From the NCBI GenBank assembly GCA_012729815.1, contig JAAYCJ010000198.1, positions 1 through 52,756 on the forward strand: DNA of 52,756 nt. The letters are read 5' to 3'. Each line of letters begins with the position of its first letter. Within the stretch, counting starts at the first letter, position 1. The translations under genes were made by a program, and so were the position numbers. The stretch comes from Phycisphaerae bacterium (GTDB lineage: Bacteria > Planctomycetota > Phycisphaerae > JAAYCJ01). Below are positions 35,402 to 43,993 of the stretch, in pieces. The notes below the pieces were generated by a model. It was not told where the DNA came from. It searched no databases and was given only the letters and a program-made list of their open reading frames with translations.

Positions 35402-35731
35402 GTGAAGACCGTCCTTCTGCTGTTGATTTCGAACATCTTCATGACCGCCGCGTGGTACGGCCACCTGCGGTTCAAGGAGACTGCGCTGGGCAAGGTGATC
35501 CTGATCAGTTGGATGATCGCCTTCGTCGAGTACTGCTTCCAGGTGCCGGCCAACCGGATCGGCCACGGGCAGTTCTCAGCCGCCCAGCTCAAGACCATCC
35601 AGGAGGTGATCACCCTGATCGTCTTCTGCGTGTTCTCCGTCCTCTATCTCAAGGAGGGCCTCAAGTGGAACTACCTGGTCGGCTTCGCCATGATGGTGGC
35701 GGCGGTCTTCTTCGTGTTCAAAAAGTGGTGA
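35402..35731 (+). CDS. DUF486/DMT-family small membrane protein
   Basis: This 109-residue integral membrane protein has four predicted helices (TVLLLLISNIFMTAAWYGHL; VILISWMIAFVEYCFQVPANRIG; IQEVITLIVFCVFSVLYL; WNYLVGFAMMVAAVFFVF). The VEYCFQVPANRIGH motif is diagnostic of the DUF486 family, distantly related to drug/metabolite transporters. Substrate is unknown. The start is GTG 35402, with GAGG seven to eight bases upstream; an ATG at 35360 would add 14 polar residues. The KDPG aldolase gene follows 82 bases later. Confidence 0.88.
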   Translation: MKTVLLLLISNIFMTAAWYGHLRFKETALGKVILISWMIAFVEYCFQVPANRIGHGQFSAAQLKTIQEVITLIVFCVFSVLYLKEGLKWNYLVGFAMMVAAVFFVFKKW

Positions 35732-35813
35732 AGCGGTGAAGACACATCACCATTGCGGCAGGCCGAGATTTGCGGTACAAGGGGGAATTGCTGAATGTTA
35801 AGGAGGCCGATTG

Positions 35814-36449
35814 ATGTCCAGCCGACAGATTGCCGCGGAGATTGAACAGGAAAAACTGATCGCGATCATCCGGGCCGACAGCGCGGACGGATTGGTTCAG
35901 GTCGCCAAGGCCCTGGAGACCGGCGGCTGCCGGCTTATCGAGCTGACCATGACCACGCCAAACGCCCTGGAGATCCTCAAGGAGGCCTCCACGGCCCTGC
36001 CGAACTGCGTGTTCGGAGCCGGTACGGTGCTGGACGGTCCGACCGCCCGAATGGCCATCTACGCCGGGGCTCGATACATCGTCTCGCCGATCCTCGACCT
36101 GGGCATGATCGAGATGTGCCGGACCTACGACGTGGTGTCGGTGCCCGGCGCGTTCACGCCGACTGAAATGGTCACCGCCTGGCGGGCGGGAACCGAGTTC
36201 GTCAAATGGTACCCAGCCAATCCGATCGGGCCCGAGTTCATCAAACACCTCAAGGGCCCGCTACCGCAGCTCAAGGTCATCCCGACCGGGGCCATCAACC
36301 TCGACAACGCCGCGGCGTTCCTCAAAGCCGGAGCGACGGCGGTGGCGGCGGGGACGGAACTCGTGGGCAAAGGCCCCATCACCGATCAGCGGCTCAAGGA
36401 TATCACCGATCGGGCCCGCCGGTTCAAAGCCCTGGTCGGTTCGGTCTAG
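35814..36449 (+). CDS. eda: KDPG/KHG aldolase family protein
   Basis: The family cleaves 2-keto-3-deoxy-6-phosphogluconate (Entner-Doudoroff) or 4-hydroxy-2-oxoglutarate through a Schiff base. The 211-residue TIM barrel has Arg20 (IAIIRA), Glu43 (LIELTMTTP), GAGTVLD and the Schiff-base Lys131 in EFVKWYPAN. Well-known enzymes read K-L/F-F-P, so Trp132-Tyr133 is a variation beside the active site and substrate preference may differ. ATG 35814 is preceded by AAGGAGG. It could serve sugar-acid catabolism linked to the carbohydrate genes nearby. Confidence 0.88.
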   Translation: MSSRQIAAEIEQEKLIAIIRADSADGLVQVAKALETGGCRLIELTMTTPNALEILKEASTALPNCVFGAGTVLDGPTARMAIYAGARYIVSPILDLGMIEMCRTYDVVSVPGAFTPTEMVTAWRAGTEFVKWYPANPIGPEFIKHLKGPLPQLKVIPTGAINLDNAAAFLKAGATAVAAGTELVGKGPITDQRLKDITDRARRFKALVGSV

Positions 36450-36456
36450 GCTGCGA

Positions 36457-36834
36457 CTACTGCCCGACGTGACCGCCGGTGCAGGTCATCTCCGAGACCT
36501 TGCGCAGCTTGCCGGCCAGGTAGGCCGCGATATTCTCGGCCACTGTGCCTTCCACGCCGCGGTACACGTCGATGGCCATCTGCTGAAGGGCCAGCAGCGG
36601 CCCGCCACCGATGCCCAGGGCGATCAGGCTGTCGGCGCCGTGGTCATGGATCAGGTTGACCGGACCGATGCAGCCCTCGGGGCCGTGGCCCGGATTTGGC
36701 ATGCTCTCCACTTCGCCGGCCTTGCCGTCCTGAATGGTGACGAACGTGAAGAACTCGCAGCCGCCGAAATGGAACGAACTTCGCGAGTCGAGACCTTCGG
36801 CATTCATGGTGGGGATCGCGACGATCTGTCTCAT
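36457..36834 (-). CDS. NifX/NifB-type (dinitrogenase Fe-Mo cofactor) domain protein
   Basis: This 125-residue single-domain protein resembles the dinitrogenase iron-molybdenum cofactor family (NifX, NafY, and small proteins of unknown role such as MTH1175). Diagnostic features are SSFHFGGCEFFTFV, VNLIHDHGADSLIALGIGGGPL and GVEGTVAENIAAYLAGKL. In non-diazotrophs these proteins may carry metal clusters. No nif gene is present here. Its ATG is four bases after the thioesterase stop codon, so the two are one operon. Confidence 0.82.
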   Translation of the reverse strand: MRQIVAIPTMNAEGLDSRSSFHFGGCEFFTFVTIQDGKAGEVESMPNPGHGPEGCIGPVNLIHDHGADSLIALGIGGGPLLALQQMAIDVYRGVEGTVAENIAAYLAGKLRKVSEMTCTGGHVGQ

Positions 36835-36838
36835 CGGC

Positions 36839-37267
36839 TCACTCTCCTGTCGATTCCTCATAGCGTACGAAAACCGCTTCGGACTGAGCGATCGTCCTTT
36901 GACGGTTATCGACAATTCTTGATTTAAGGTGATACTGCCGATCGTCCTCGCCGCGATCGGGCCTCGGCCACGCGGTGATGGTGATCCAACTGCCCGGGGC
37001 CAGCGAACGGTGAAACTTGGTCTGCAGCAGGGCGGTGACCGCCACAACCCCGTTCTGCAGGAGCCACTGGGCCATCGCGGCATCCATCAGCGCAGCCAGA
37101 ATGCCGCCGTGGGTCACGCCGGGCAGGCTCTGCAGGTCCTCGCGGACCTGAAAACGTCCGCTGATCCGCCCGTCGGCCAGCTCGAACCGAGCTCGCAGGC
37201 CGGAGGGGCTGTCCTCTCCGCATACAAAGCATCGCCTGTGCATGTGCGTCAACGACTGAGTCGTCAT
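36839..37267 (-). CDS. PaaI-family hotdog thioesterase
   Basis: The 142-residue protein has the PaaI/YbgC-type hotdog fold signature VTHGGILAALMDAAMAQWL, preceded by a short zinc-ribbon-like RRCFVCGEDSPSGL start seen in many such thioesterases. It is expected to hydrolyse acyl-CoA in the cytoplasm; the acyl group is unknown. It is translated immediately before the NifX-like gene. The leader upstream (37268-37440) shows no clear promoter. Confidence 0.85.
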   Translation of the reverse strand: MTTQSLTHMHRRCFVCGEDSPSGLRARFELADGRISGRFQVREDLQSLPGVTHGGILAALMDAAMAQWLLQNGVVAVTALLQTKFHRSLAPGSWITITAWPRPDRGEDDRQYHLKSRIVDNRQRTIAQSEAVFVRYEESTGE

Positions 37268-37473
37268 GATGATTCCCCTGAATACTCACGAGCGATTGGC
37301 CGGTTCGCGGTGCGACCACCCCCCTGGTTGCCTCGACCGGAAGGCCCCCCTCCCTCGCCGTTCGGCAACATGACAACCACTCCTTTCCAGAAGCCCGGGG
37401 CAAAAAAGACTTTCTTTATTGAATGATATTCGTTATCTCGGCCTTAGGCGTGCTGCGGGGCCACTTTGGCAGG

Positions 37474-37548
37474 AAAAAAAGGCCGGTCGGACCGAACGGT
37501 GCATCCGGGTTCAGTCGCCGCTTTTGGGCTAGAACGGCTCGACCGGCC
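37474..37548 (-). terminator. Probable terminator or structured RNA beyond the AraC gene
   Basis: On the minus strand GGCCGGTCG (37548-37540) pairs with CGACCGGCC (37489-37481), which is followed directly by seven Ts (37480-37474). The 50-base loop is long, so it may fold further. It lies ~200 bases after the AraC stop codon in the 488-base gap 37268-37755. A small palindrome, ATTAGCTAAT, near 37630 is the only other pattern I see there. Confidence 0.5.
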
Positions 37549-37755
37549 CTAAACTGACTGATAGTGCTAAGGTTACAGAAGCCATAGGAGCTGCTGTATC
37601 GCGATTGCGGGGTCGTACAAGGGGGTAATTAGCTAATACTTAACACTATTTACGCATGGTTCGCGCAAGGATTCAACCTTTTTTGGAGAATTTCGTGCTG
37701 CAAGGGGTCGTCCGGTGCGAATGGGGAGGTCAGCCGCCACTGAGGCTGAGTGTTT

Positions 37756-38637
37756 TCAACTCTTATTTGGGGCGGCTCTGACCCGGTAGAGCCGTGGGGC
37801 GACGTGGAAGGCCCTGACAAAGAGCCGGGTCATGTATGCGGGGTCGGCGTAACCGCACGCCTGGGCGATCTCGGAGATGTTGAGGGTGCTGTGGAGAAGC
37901 AGGTCTTTGACCCGTTCGAGCCGCCGGGCGTTCAGGAAGTCGGTGATGCGGTCGCCGGTTTGCCGGCGAAAGAGGCTCGATAGGTAGTTGGGCGAGCATT
38001 CGACGTGGCGGGCGAGGGTCTTGACGCACAGACCCGTATCGTTGAGATGGTTGCGAATGTACTGTTTGCAGAACGCGATCTTGGGGTGTTCGATCGGGGG
38101 ATTTCTCCCAGCGGCCTCGATGGCCTCGAGCAGGGCGGAAAAGGCGAGCAATGCCGCGCCCCGCGTTTGAATGGGGCCAAAGGGCCTGGGACGCGAACCG
38201 CACGCGACCGCCTCGGTCAGCAGCCCGAGCAGGCGATGCATGTCGTGCAGTTGGCAATAGACCAGGTGAGTGGAATGAAAGCGGTCGGCTTCGCTGAAGA
38301 CGCCCTGATGCCACGACATGCCGTCGTAGCCGAGCATGCCGACCAGGTAGTGAAATCGGGCCTTGCCATGACTGAAATGCTCGCGGTGCGGGGTGTACGG
38401 CGGGATGATGCAGGTCTGGCCCGCGCGAAGGCGGAACCGCTGCCAGGGCAGGACGAAATCGGTGGACCCGCTCATTTGAACAAAAATCTCGGGCAGGGTG
38501 TGGAAGTGGCCGGCGGGAGCGGGAGGGTTCTCCGGAACGGCGGGGACGATCAGCGCGTGGCCCGGATTCCGGGCAAGCCGCCGGACCAGGGCCCGCACCT
38601 GGCGGCTGACCAGGGCCAGGGTGTCCGTCGTCTCCAT
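37756..38637 (-). CDS. AraC-family transcriptional regulator
   Basis: This 293-residue regulator has an N-terminal cupin sensor (HTLPEIFVQMSGSTDFVLPW, CIIPPYTPHREHF) and a C-terminal AraC/XylS pair of helix-turn-helices (VKTLARHVECSPNYLSSLFRRQTG; ISEIAQACGYADPAYMTRLFVRAF). Such proteins usually sense a sugar and activate adjacent operons. It is divergent from the ThuA/Gfo-Idh-MocA pair across 141 bases that contain an inverted repeat, its likely site. No strong ribosome site precedes ATG 38637. Confidence 0.9.
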   Translation of the reverse strand: METTDTLALVSRQVRALVRRLARNPGHALIVPAVPENPPAPAGHFHTLPEIFVQMSGSTDFVLPWQRFRLRAGQTCIIPPYTPHREHFSHGKARFHYLVGMLGYDGMSWHQGVFSEADRFHSTHLVYCQLHDMHRLLGLLTEAVACGSRPRPFGPIQTRGAALLAFSALLEAIEAAGRNPPIEHPKIAFCKQYIRNHLNDTGLCVKTLARHVECSPNYLSSLFRRQTGDRITDFLNARRLERVKDLLLHSTLNISEIAQACGYADPAYMTRLFVRAFHVAPRLYRVRAAPNKS

Positions 38638-38723
38638 ATTGTAGAAAAATCCTGATATTCGTAGTTATTTACTGTGCCGGGACGGCCGGTTACCTGGTAC
38701 TGTAGCTTAAAACGCCAGTTGAG

Positions 38724-38737
38724 GCCTGTCTACAGGC
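38724..38737. promoter_or_regulatory. Operator-like inverted repeat in AraC/ThuA gap
   Basis: GCCTGT-CT-ACAGGC is a perfect repeat with six-base arms, located between the divergent AraC and ThuA-like genes. TTGAG directly precedes it and could be part of a -35 box for the rightward genes. Confidence 0.4.
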
Positions 38738-38778
38738 TACCGCGTATTGTGAGAAATGTCCAGGTTATGGAGCAGACG

Positions 38779-39507
38779 ATGAATGCGAAGATCCGGGTGA
38801 CGGTGTGGAATGAGTTTCGGCACGAAAAGAGCCAGGACGTCGTGCGGTCGATCTACCCGAAGGGGATGCACGTGACGATCGGCGAGGCCCTCAAAGCCGG
38901 CGCGGATGTCTCGGTGCGCTACGCGACGCTCGACGAGCCGGAGCACGGGCTGACCCAGGACGTCGTCGACGCCACCGACGTGCTGATCTGGTGGGGCCAC
39001 TGCGCCCACGATGAGGTGGACGACCGGATCGTCAAGCGGGTCCAGAAACGGGTGCTGGAGGGCATGGGGCTGATCGTCCTGCATTCCGGGCACTTCTCCA
39101 AGATATTCAAGGCCATGCTGGGAACCAACTGCAGCCTCAAGTGGCGCGAAGCGGGAGAGAAGGAACGCCTCTGGAACATCGAGCCGGGGCATCCGATCAC
39201 CGAAGGGGTCGGCGAGTACATCGAGCTGCCCAACACCGAGATGTACGGCGAGCGGTTCGACATTCCCACGCCGGACAAGCTGATCTTCGTCTCGTGGTTC
39301 GCCGGCGGCGAGGTTTTCCGCAGCGGCTGCTGCTGGGAACGCGGCCACGGGCGGATTTTCTACTTCCGGCCAGGGCACGAGTCGTACCCGATCTTCCACA
39401 ACGCCGAGGTGCAGCGGGTGATCGCCAATGCGGTTCGCTGGGCCCGGCCCCGCATCTTCGCGGAGCACTCGGCGCCGTGCACCAAACCGCTCGAGCCGCT
39501 CGGTTAA
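38779..39507 (+). CDS. ThuA-like (trehalose-utilisation type) protein
   Basis: The 242-residue cytoplasmic protein matches the ThuA family, a class I glutamine-amidotransferase-like fold often encoded with sugar catabolism genes. Features include [54 protein letters not shown] and [14 protein letters not shown]. ThuA is linked to 3-ketotrehalose metabolism in rhizobia. ATG 38779 has GGAG six bases upstream; ATG 38767 is too close to it. The oxidoreductase gene follows 54 bases later. Confidence 0.87.
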   Translation: MNAKIRVTVWNEFRHEKSQDVVRSIYPKGMHVTIGEALKAGADVSVRYATLDEPEHGLTQDVVDATDVLIWWGHCAHDEVDDRIVKRVQKRVLEGMGLIVLHSGHFSKIFKAMLGTNCSLKWREAGEKERLWNIEPGHPITEGVGEYIELPNTEMYGERFDIPTPDKLIFVSWFAGGEVFRSGCCWERGHGRIFYFRPGHESYPIFHNAEVQRVIANAVRWARPRIFAEHSAPCTKPLEPLG

Positions 39508-39561
39508 GGAACGTCGCGCTCAGCGGATGGATGTCGGACCATAGGAAGAAGGAGAAGCGGC

Positions 39562-40641
39562 ATGAAGAAGTTGCGCGCGGGCGTGATCGGACTGGGAATG
39601 GGCATGGCCCATGTGGCCGGGTATCGGGGCCACCCGGACGTGGAGGTGATCTCGATCGCCGATACCGATAAGGACCGGCTTTCGACCCGGGGCCGGGAAC
39701 TGCAGATCGCCTCGCAGTACACCGACCCGCTCGAGATGCTCCGCAAGGAGAAGCTGGACGTGGTCAGCGTGGCCACGCCGAACAAGTTCCACCTGCCGCT
39801 GACCATCGCCGCCCTCAAGGCCGGCTGCCACGTCCTGTGCGAAAAGCCGATGGCGATGAACGCTGCGGAAGGCCGCCGAATGGTCGCCATGGCCGACAGG
39901 GTCAACCGCCGCCTGATGATCAACTTCAGCTACCGCTTCAACGACCAGTCCTACGCCATGAAGAAGGCGGTAGAAAGCGGCATGCTGGGCGAGGTCTACT
40001 ACGCCCGGACGGTCTGGAACCGCCGGCGCGGCCTGCCGGGGTTCGGCCGATGGTTCGGTCAGAAGGCCCTCTCGGGCGGCGGGCCGCTGATCGACCTGGG
40101 CGTTCACCGGCTGGACCTGGCCCTCTGGCTGATGAACTACCCCAAGCCGCTGTGGGTCATGGGCGGGACGTACAACCCGATCGCCACGCGCCTGGCCAGA
40201 GAGCAGAACAAGGAGTACGACGTCGAGGATTTCGCCGCTGCGATGGTGCGGTTCGACAACGGGGCCACGCTGGCCCTCGAGGCGTCCTGGGCGGCCAACA
40301 TCAAAGCCCCGGAAGAGATGGAGACCCGCCTGCTGGGCACCAAGGCCGGCCTGGTCCAGAAGAACGTCAACGAGGGCTATCAGTGGGAGGCCGAGATATA
40401 CCTCGAACAGGACGGCTGCCAGTTCGACATGAAACTCCACCCGCCGGTGCCCCAGGCCAAAGGGGCAATGGTGCACTTCGCCGACTCCATTCTCGCCAAT
40501 ACGCCGCACATCGCCACCGGCGAGGAAGGCCTGATGGTGATGCAGATTCTCGACGCGATCTACGCTAGCGCCGACCGCAGGGCGCCCGTTCGGATTCTCC
40601 AGACGCGGGTCACCAACGGCAAACGAGGGCCCAAGCAGTAG
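39562..40641 (+). CDS. Gfo/Idh/MocA-family oxidoreductase
   Basis: This 359-residue NAD(P)-dependent sugar oxidoreductase has an N-terminal Rossmann segment (AGVIGLGMGMAHVAGY), the family signature HVLCEKPMAMNAAEG with the catalytic Lys, and GGGPLIDLGVHRLDLALWL with the substrate-binding Asp/His. Substrate is probably a sugar or inositol-like polyol. AAGGAG precedes the ATG. Pairing with a ThuA-like gene suggests 3-keto-sugar chemistry, because Gfo/Idh/MocA enzymes oxidise at C3 in several such pathways. Confidence 0.92.
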   Translation: MKKLRAGVIGLGMGMAHVAGYRGHPDVEVISIADTDKDRLSTRGRELQIASQYTDPLEMLRKEKLDVVSVATPNKFHLPLTIAALKAGCHVLCEKPMAMNAAEGRRMVAMADRVNRRLMINFSYRFNDQSYAMKKAVESGMLGEVYYARTVWNRRRGLPGFGRWFGQKALSGGGPLIDLGVHRLDLALWLMNYPKPLWVMGGTYNPIATRLAREQNKEYDVEDFAAAMVRFDNGATLALEASWAANIKAPEEMETRLLGTKAGLVQKNVNEGYQWEAEIYLEQDGCQFDMKLHPPVPQAKGAMVHFADSILANTPHIATGEEGLMVMQILDAIYASADRRAPVRILQTRVTNGKRGPKQ

Positions 40642-40730
40642 AGAATCCCGGTCCGCGTGCCTCGTTCCCCGATGGCGTTCGTCCGCGGAACCGCTGTGCC
40701 ATGTCCCGCCGATTTGATGAAGAAAACGTT

Positions 40731-40759
40731 TGGGCAGAGGCCGGTGGTCATGGTATAAT
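40731..40759 (+). promoter_or_regulatory. Extended -10 promoter of metK
   Basis: TGGTATAAT (TATAAT at 40754-40759 with the TGn extension) lies 60 bases before the start codon, with TTGGGC/TGGGCA around 40730-40736 as a weak -35. The 5' leader is about 54 bases, too short for a SAM riboswitch, and none is visible. Confidence 0.65.
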
Positions 40760-40819
40760 TCCACGTTTTAATTGGAACGCACGCGGTTTTTGATAGCGCA
40801 AAATAAAGGAGAAGCGAAC

Positions 40820-42040
40820 GTGGCACGGTTCATGAACTGCAACGGTACCAAGCACCTGTTCACCAGCGAGTCCGTCACGATGGGGCATCCCGACAAACTC
40901 GCTGACCAGATCTCCGACGCCGTGCTCGACGCCCTCTTGACGCAGGACAAGTACTCGCGGGTGGCCTGCGAGGTCATGTGCAAGAACTCGCTGATCATCG
41001 TGGCCGGCGAGATCACGACCAAGGCCCAGGTCTACATTCCCGACGTAGTCCGCCAGACGGTCCGCGAGATCGGCTACACCGACCCGGAGACCGGGCTCGA
41101 TGCCGACAGCTGCACGGTGAACGTCTGTATTGACAAGCAGTCGCCCGACATCTCGCGCGGCGTGACGAGCAAGGACGTCAAGCGGCAGGGCGCCGGCGAC
41201 CAGGGCCTGATGTTCGGCTTCGCCTGCAACGAGACGCCCACCCTCATGCCCCTGCCGATCTACCTCTCGCACCGGATCGTCGAGAAGATGGCCGAGGTTC
41301 GCCAGAAGGGCAAGCTGCCGTGGCTCCGTCCGGACGGCAAGAGCCAGGTCACCGTCGAGTACTGCAACAACAAGCCGGTGCGGATCGACACCGTGGTCTG
41401 CTCGACCCAGTACTCCGACGACCAGGAATACGTCAAGAAGGGCTGGATCGACAAGGCCGGCTGCATGACCGAAAAGGGCAAGAAGCTCCTGATCGACACC
41501 GTCATCAAGCCGGTCCTGCCCGCCAAATACGTCAAGGGCGATGTGAAGTACTTCATCAACCCGACCGGCCGGTTCGTGGTCGGCGGACCGCACGGCGACT
41601 GCGGCCTGACCGGGCGCAAGATCATCGTCGACACCTACGGCGGCCGAGGCTGCCACGGCGGCGGCGCCTTCAGCGGCAAGGACCCCTCCAAGGTCGACCG
41701 CTCCGCCAGCTACATGGCCCGCCACATCGCCAAGAACATCGTGGCCGCCGGACTCGCCGATATCTGCGAGGTCCAGATCGCCTACGCGATCGGCGTGCCC
41801 GACCCGGTCAGCGTCCTGGTCGATACCCAGGGCACCGCCAAGATCGACGAGAAGAAGCTCGCGGACCTCGTTCGCAAGACCTTCCCGCTGCGCCCGGGCG
41901 AGATCATTCAGTACCTCAAGCTCCTGCGGCCGATCTACAAGGAAACCGCCCGCCACGGCCACTTCGGACGCGAACTGCCCGATTTCACCTGGGAAAAAAC
42001 CAATAAGGCCCGCGAGCTGAAGCGCGAGGCCGGAATCTAG
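40820..42040 (+). CDS. metK: S-adenosylmethionine synthetase (GTG start)
   Basis: MetK makes SAM from methionine and ATP. The 406-residue enzyme has the N-terminal [18 protein letters not shown], the signature [13 protein letters not shown], and the glycine-rich [19 protein letters not shown] with the phosphate-binding Lys/Asp. The start is GTG 40820, eight bases after AAAGGAG; an ATG 12 bases later lacks a ribosome site. It has its own promoter and terminator, so it is monocistronic. It supplies the methyltransferases in this window and pairs functionally with ahcY. Confidence 0.96.
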   Translation: MARFMNCNGTKHLFTSESVTMGHPDKLADQISDAVLDALLTQDKYSRVACEVMCKNSLIIVAGEITTKAQVYIPDVVRQTVREIGYTDPETGLDADSCTVNVCIDKQSPDISRGVTSKDVKRQGAGDQGLMFGFACNETPTLMPLPIYLSHRIVEKMAEVRQKGKLPWLRPDGKSQVTVEYCNNKPVRIDTVVCSTQYSDDQEYVKKGWIDKAGCMTEKGKKLLIDTVIKPVLPAKYVKGDVKYFINPTGRFVVGGPHGDCGLTGRKIIVDTYGGRGCHGGGAFSGKDPSKVDRSASYMARHIAKNIVAAGLADICEVQIAYAIGVPDPVSVLVDTQGTAKIDEKKLADLVRKTFPLRPGEIIQYLKLLRPIYKETARHGHFGRELPDFTWEKTNKARELKREAGI

Positions 42041-42074
42041 TCGATCCACCGCATTTTGCGGCAGTGGCTTAACG

Positions 42075-42114
42075 GCGGCCTGGAGAGCACCACCCTCCAG
42101 GCCGCTGCTTTTTT
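42075..42114 (+). terminator. Rho-independent terminator of metK
   Basis: A perfect 11-base stem GCGGCCTGGAG (42075-42085) / CTCCAGGCCGC (42095-42105), with a nine-base loop, is followed by TGC and six Ts. It lies 34 bases after the metK stop codon. Confidence 0.9.
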
Positions 42115-42133
42115 GATCGGACCTGGTCCGGCG

Positions 42134-42958
42134 TCAGCGTGACATCCAGCGGATCATCTCGCCCAGCCGCGGAGCCTCCTGGGCGATCGTCGCCCGGTCG
42201 CTGGGCCGCCCGTCGGTCAGATTCATCCCGCCGTACTCCAGCGTCGCCACCCGCGGACGCCGCCATTCGCCGCGGCGAATCCGGTCAAACACCCACTCGA
42301 TGAGCCGCCAGTCCTCGTCCCGCAGAGCGTAGTGATCCATCCACAACCCATCCTCACCAAGCTGGGTGCCGGATATGTGAATCTCGTGGATCAGTTCGCC
42401 CGGCAGGGCGGCCAGGTAGTCCCGTTCGTCCACGCCGAAGTACTTGGCCGCCATGGCGGCGTGCGTGATGTCCAGCAGCAGCTTGCCCGACGTCGTGCGA
42501 ACCACCTCGTCGATCAACGCCGGCTCCAGTGCCGGACGCGGCACCGCGTACGGCTGATGAGGCGTGTAGGGCAGGTTCTCCAGCACGATCGGCAGGTCGG
42601 CGAACCGCGCCATCAGGTGCCTTATGTCACGAACGATCGCCTCGCGGACTCGCCGCTGGTCGTCCTCGCTGCGGGTGTCGATGTCCATGCCGGGAAAGTC
42701 GCGGACATTCGGGGAGATGTGCATGTTCAATGCAGCCGTCCGCGTCAGCTCCAGCATCTCCGCAGCCCGCTGCACCTGCGGCTCGTCAAGCGGCCCGCAC
42801 CCGGCGCGGATGCGGAAATGCACGTAGCACGGCCCAGCCCGAAGGGCCGCCTCGATAATCTCCGGCTTGTCGGGACACTTGAACAGGTCCACGCCAATGA
42901 TACCCTCGCGATGCAGCGCTTCGGCCTCGGGTGAATAGTTGATGGCGAATTGGGTCAA
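42134..42958 (-). CDS. DUF692/MNIO-like TIM-barrel protein (TTG start)
   Basis: This 274-residue cytoplasmic TIM barrel has candidate metal ligands at beta-strand ends: His in LNMHISPNV, Glu in VLENLPYTP, Asp/His in LLLDITHAAMAAKYFG, His in IHEIHISGT, Asp/His in WMDHYAL and Glu in ATLEYGG. The LLD...YLAALPGELIHEIHISG stretch strongly recalls DUF692, the MNIO iron enzymes that modify peptides (MbnB, TglH types). The alternative is a sugar-phosphate isomerase/epimerase (AP endonuclease 2 fold). The likely start is TTG 42958, eight bases after GAGG; no ATG fits. No precursor peptide or partner protein is recognisable next to it. Confidence 0.7.
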   Translation of the reverse strand: MTQFAINYSPEAEALHREGIIGVDLFKCPDKPEIIEAALRAGPCYVHFRIRAGCGPLDEPQVQRAAEMLELTRTAALNMHISPNVRDFPGMDIDTRSEDDQRRVREAIVRDIRHLMARFADLPIVLENLPYTPHQPYAVPRPALEPALIDEVVRTTSGKLLLDITHAAMAAKYFGVDERDYLAALPGELIHEIHISGTQLGEDGLWMDHYALRDEDWRLIEWVFDRIRRGEWRRPRVATLEYGGMNLTDGRPSDRATIAQEAPRLGEMIRWMSR

Positions 42959-43042
42959 GGGTCGGTCCTCTATGGGTGTGGTTGGTCCAAAGAAAGCATT
43001 GTAGCGAGCCGTCGATCGTTCAGCCACCGCCGGATAAAGCGA

Positions 43043-43070
43043 TTCACACCCGATGGCCAAGGGGTATAAT
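43043..43070 (+). promoter_or_regulatory. Promoter of the metallohydrolase gene
   Basis: TTCACA (43043-43048), a 16-base spacer and a perfect TATAAT (43065-43070) lie about 70 bases before the start codon. Confidence 0.6.
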
Positions 43071-43138
43071 TGGCATACAGTCCGAAGACTTTGGCCGAGT
43101 CCCCAGCGGGCGGCCGGTCCGATCAAAGGAAGCCGGGA

Positions 43139-43984
43139 ATGAGCTTGAGCGTGTGCGTGCTGGCCAGCGGCAGCACGGGAAATGCGACACTGGTCAGCGA
43201 CGGACAGACCCATCTGCTGGTCGACTGCGGACTGGTGGCCAGGGAGATCGAAACGCGGATGCTGCGGGCGGGCTTCGATCCCCGCGGTCTCGCCGGCGTG
43301 CTGATCACCCACGCCCACACCGACCATTTCCGTTCCGCCGGCACGCTGGCCTACCGCTACGGCGCACCCATCTACGTCGATCCGGCCGCCGACCGGGCCA
43401 TCCGCGAGCGCCCGAGCAACGGAAGCTATCACCGCGTGCGAAAGTCGCTGCCGATCCCCGAATCGATCGGCGGCATTCGCGTTGAGACCTTCGCCACCAG
43501 CCACCACGTCTGGGGCGGGACGCCCGTGGGCTTTGTGCTCTCTGCCGGCGGCGCGCGCGTCGGCGTGATGACCGACACCGGAACCGTCTCAAGCGAGGCC
43601 CTCAAGCTCCTGGCCGGCTGTCAGGCCCTCGTGCTTGAGGCCAACTACGACAAGGACACCGTCTCCGCCAAACTCGGCGACCGGCGCTACGCGATGGACT
43701 GGCGCTACCTCGAGTGGGTCGCCTCGGACCACGGCCACCTCTCCAACGACCAATGCGCCCGGTTCCTCGCCCGAATCGCCGGAACCGAAACCATGCACGT
43801 GTTCCTGGCCCACATCTCCGAAAACCACGCCGATCAGCGCAAGGACAACAACAGCTTCGAAAAGGCCGAGCAGACCGTCCGCGAGTTCTTCAGCCGCGAG
43901 GGGCTGTCGCTGCCGCCGCTTCACCGCACCTACCGCCGCGGCGCGACCGAAGGCCAGGCCTCGATCCTGGTGCGGATCGACTGA
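43139..43984 (+). CDS. MBL-fold metallohydrolase (YycJ/WalJ-like)
   Basis: The 281-residue cytoplasmic protein has the metallo-beta-lactamase fold with ITHAHTDHF (HxHxDH), TSHHVWGG, MTDTGTVS and VFLAHISENH supplying two metal sites. The early ASGSTGNATLV and the LEANYD segment are typical of the YycJ/WalJ group, some of which are 5'-3' DNA exonucleases. AAAGGA lies upstream of ATG 43139. It converges with the histidine phosphatase gene. Confidence 0.9.
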   Translation: MSLSVCVLASGSTGNATLVSDGQTHLLVDCGLVAREIETRMLRAGFDPRGLAGVLITHAHTDHFRSAGTLAYRYGAPIYVDPAADRAIRERPSNGSYHRVRKSLPIPESIGGIRVETFATSHHVWGGTPVGFVLSAGGARVGVMTDTGTVSSEALKLLAGCQALVLEANYDKDTVSAKLGDRRYAMDWRYLEWVASDHGHLSNDQCARFLARIAGTETMHVFLAHISENHADQRKDNNSFEKAEQTVREFFSREGLSLPPLHRTYRRGATEGQASILVRID

Positions 43985-43993
43985 CCGCACGGC

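Noticed and set aside
40642-40819. SAM riboswitch upstream of metK
   Set aside because: The predicted leader is only about 54 bases and shows no SAM-I/II/III/IV-like core.
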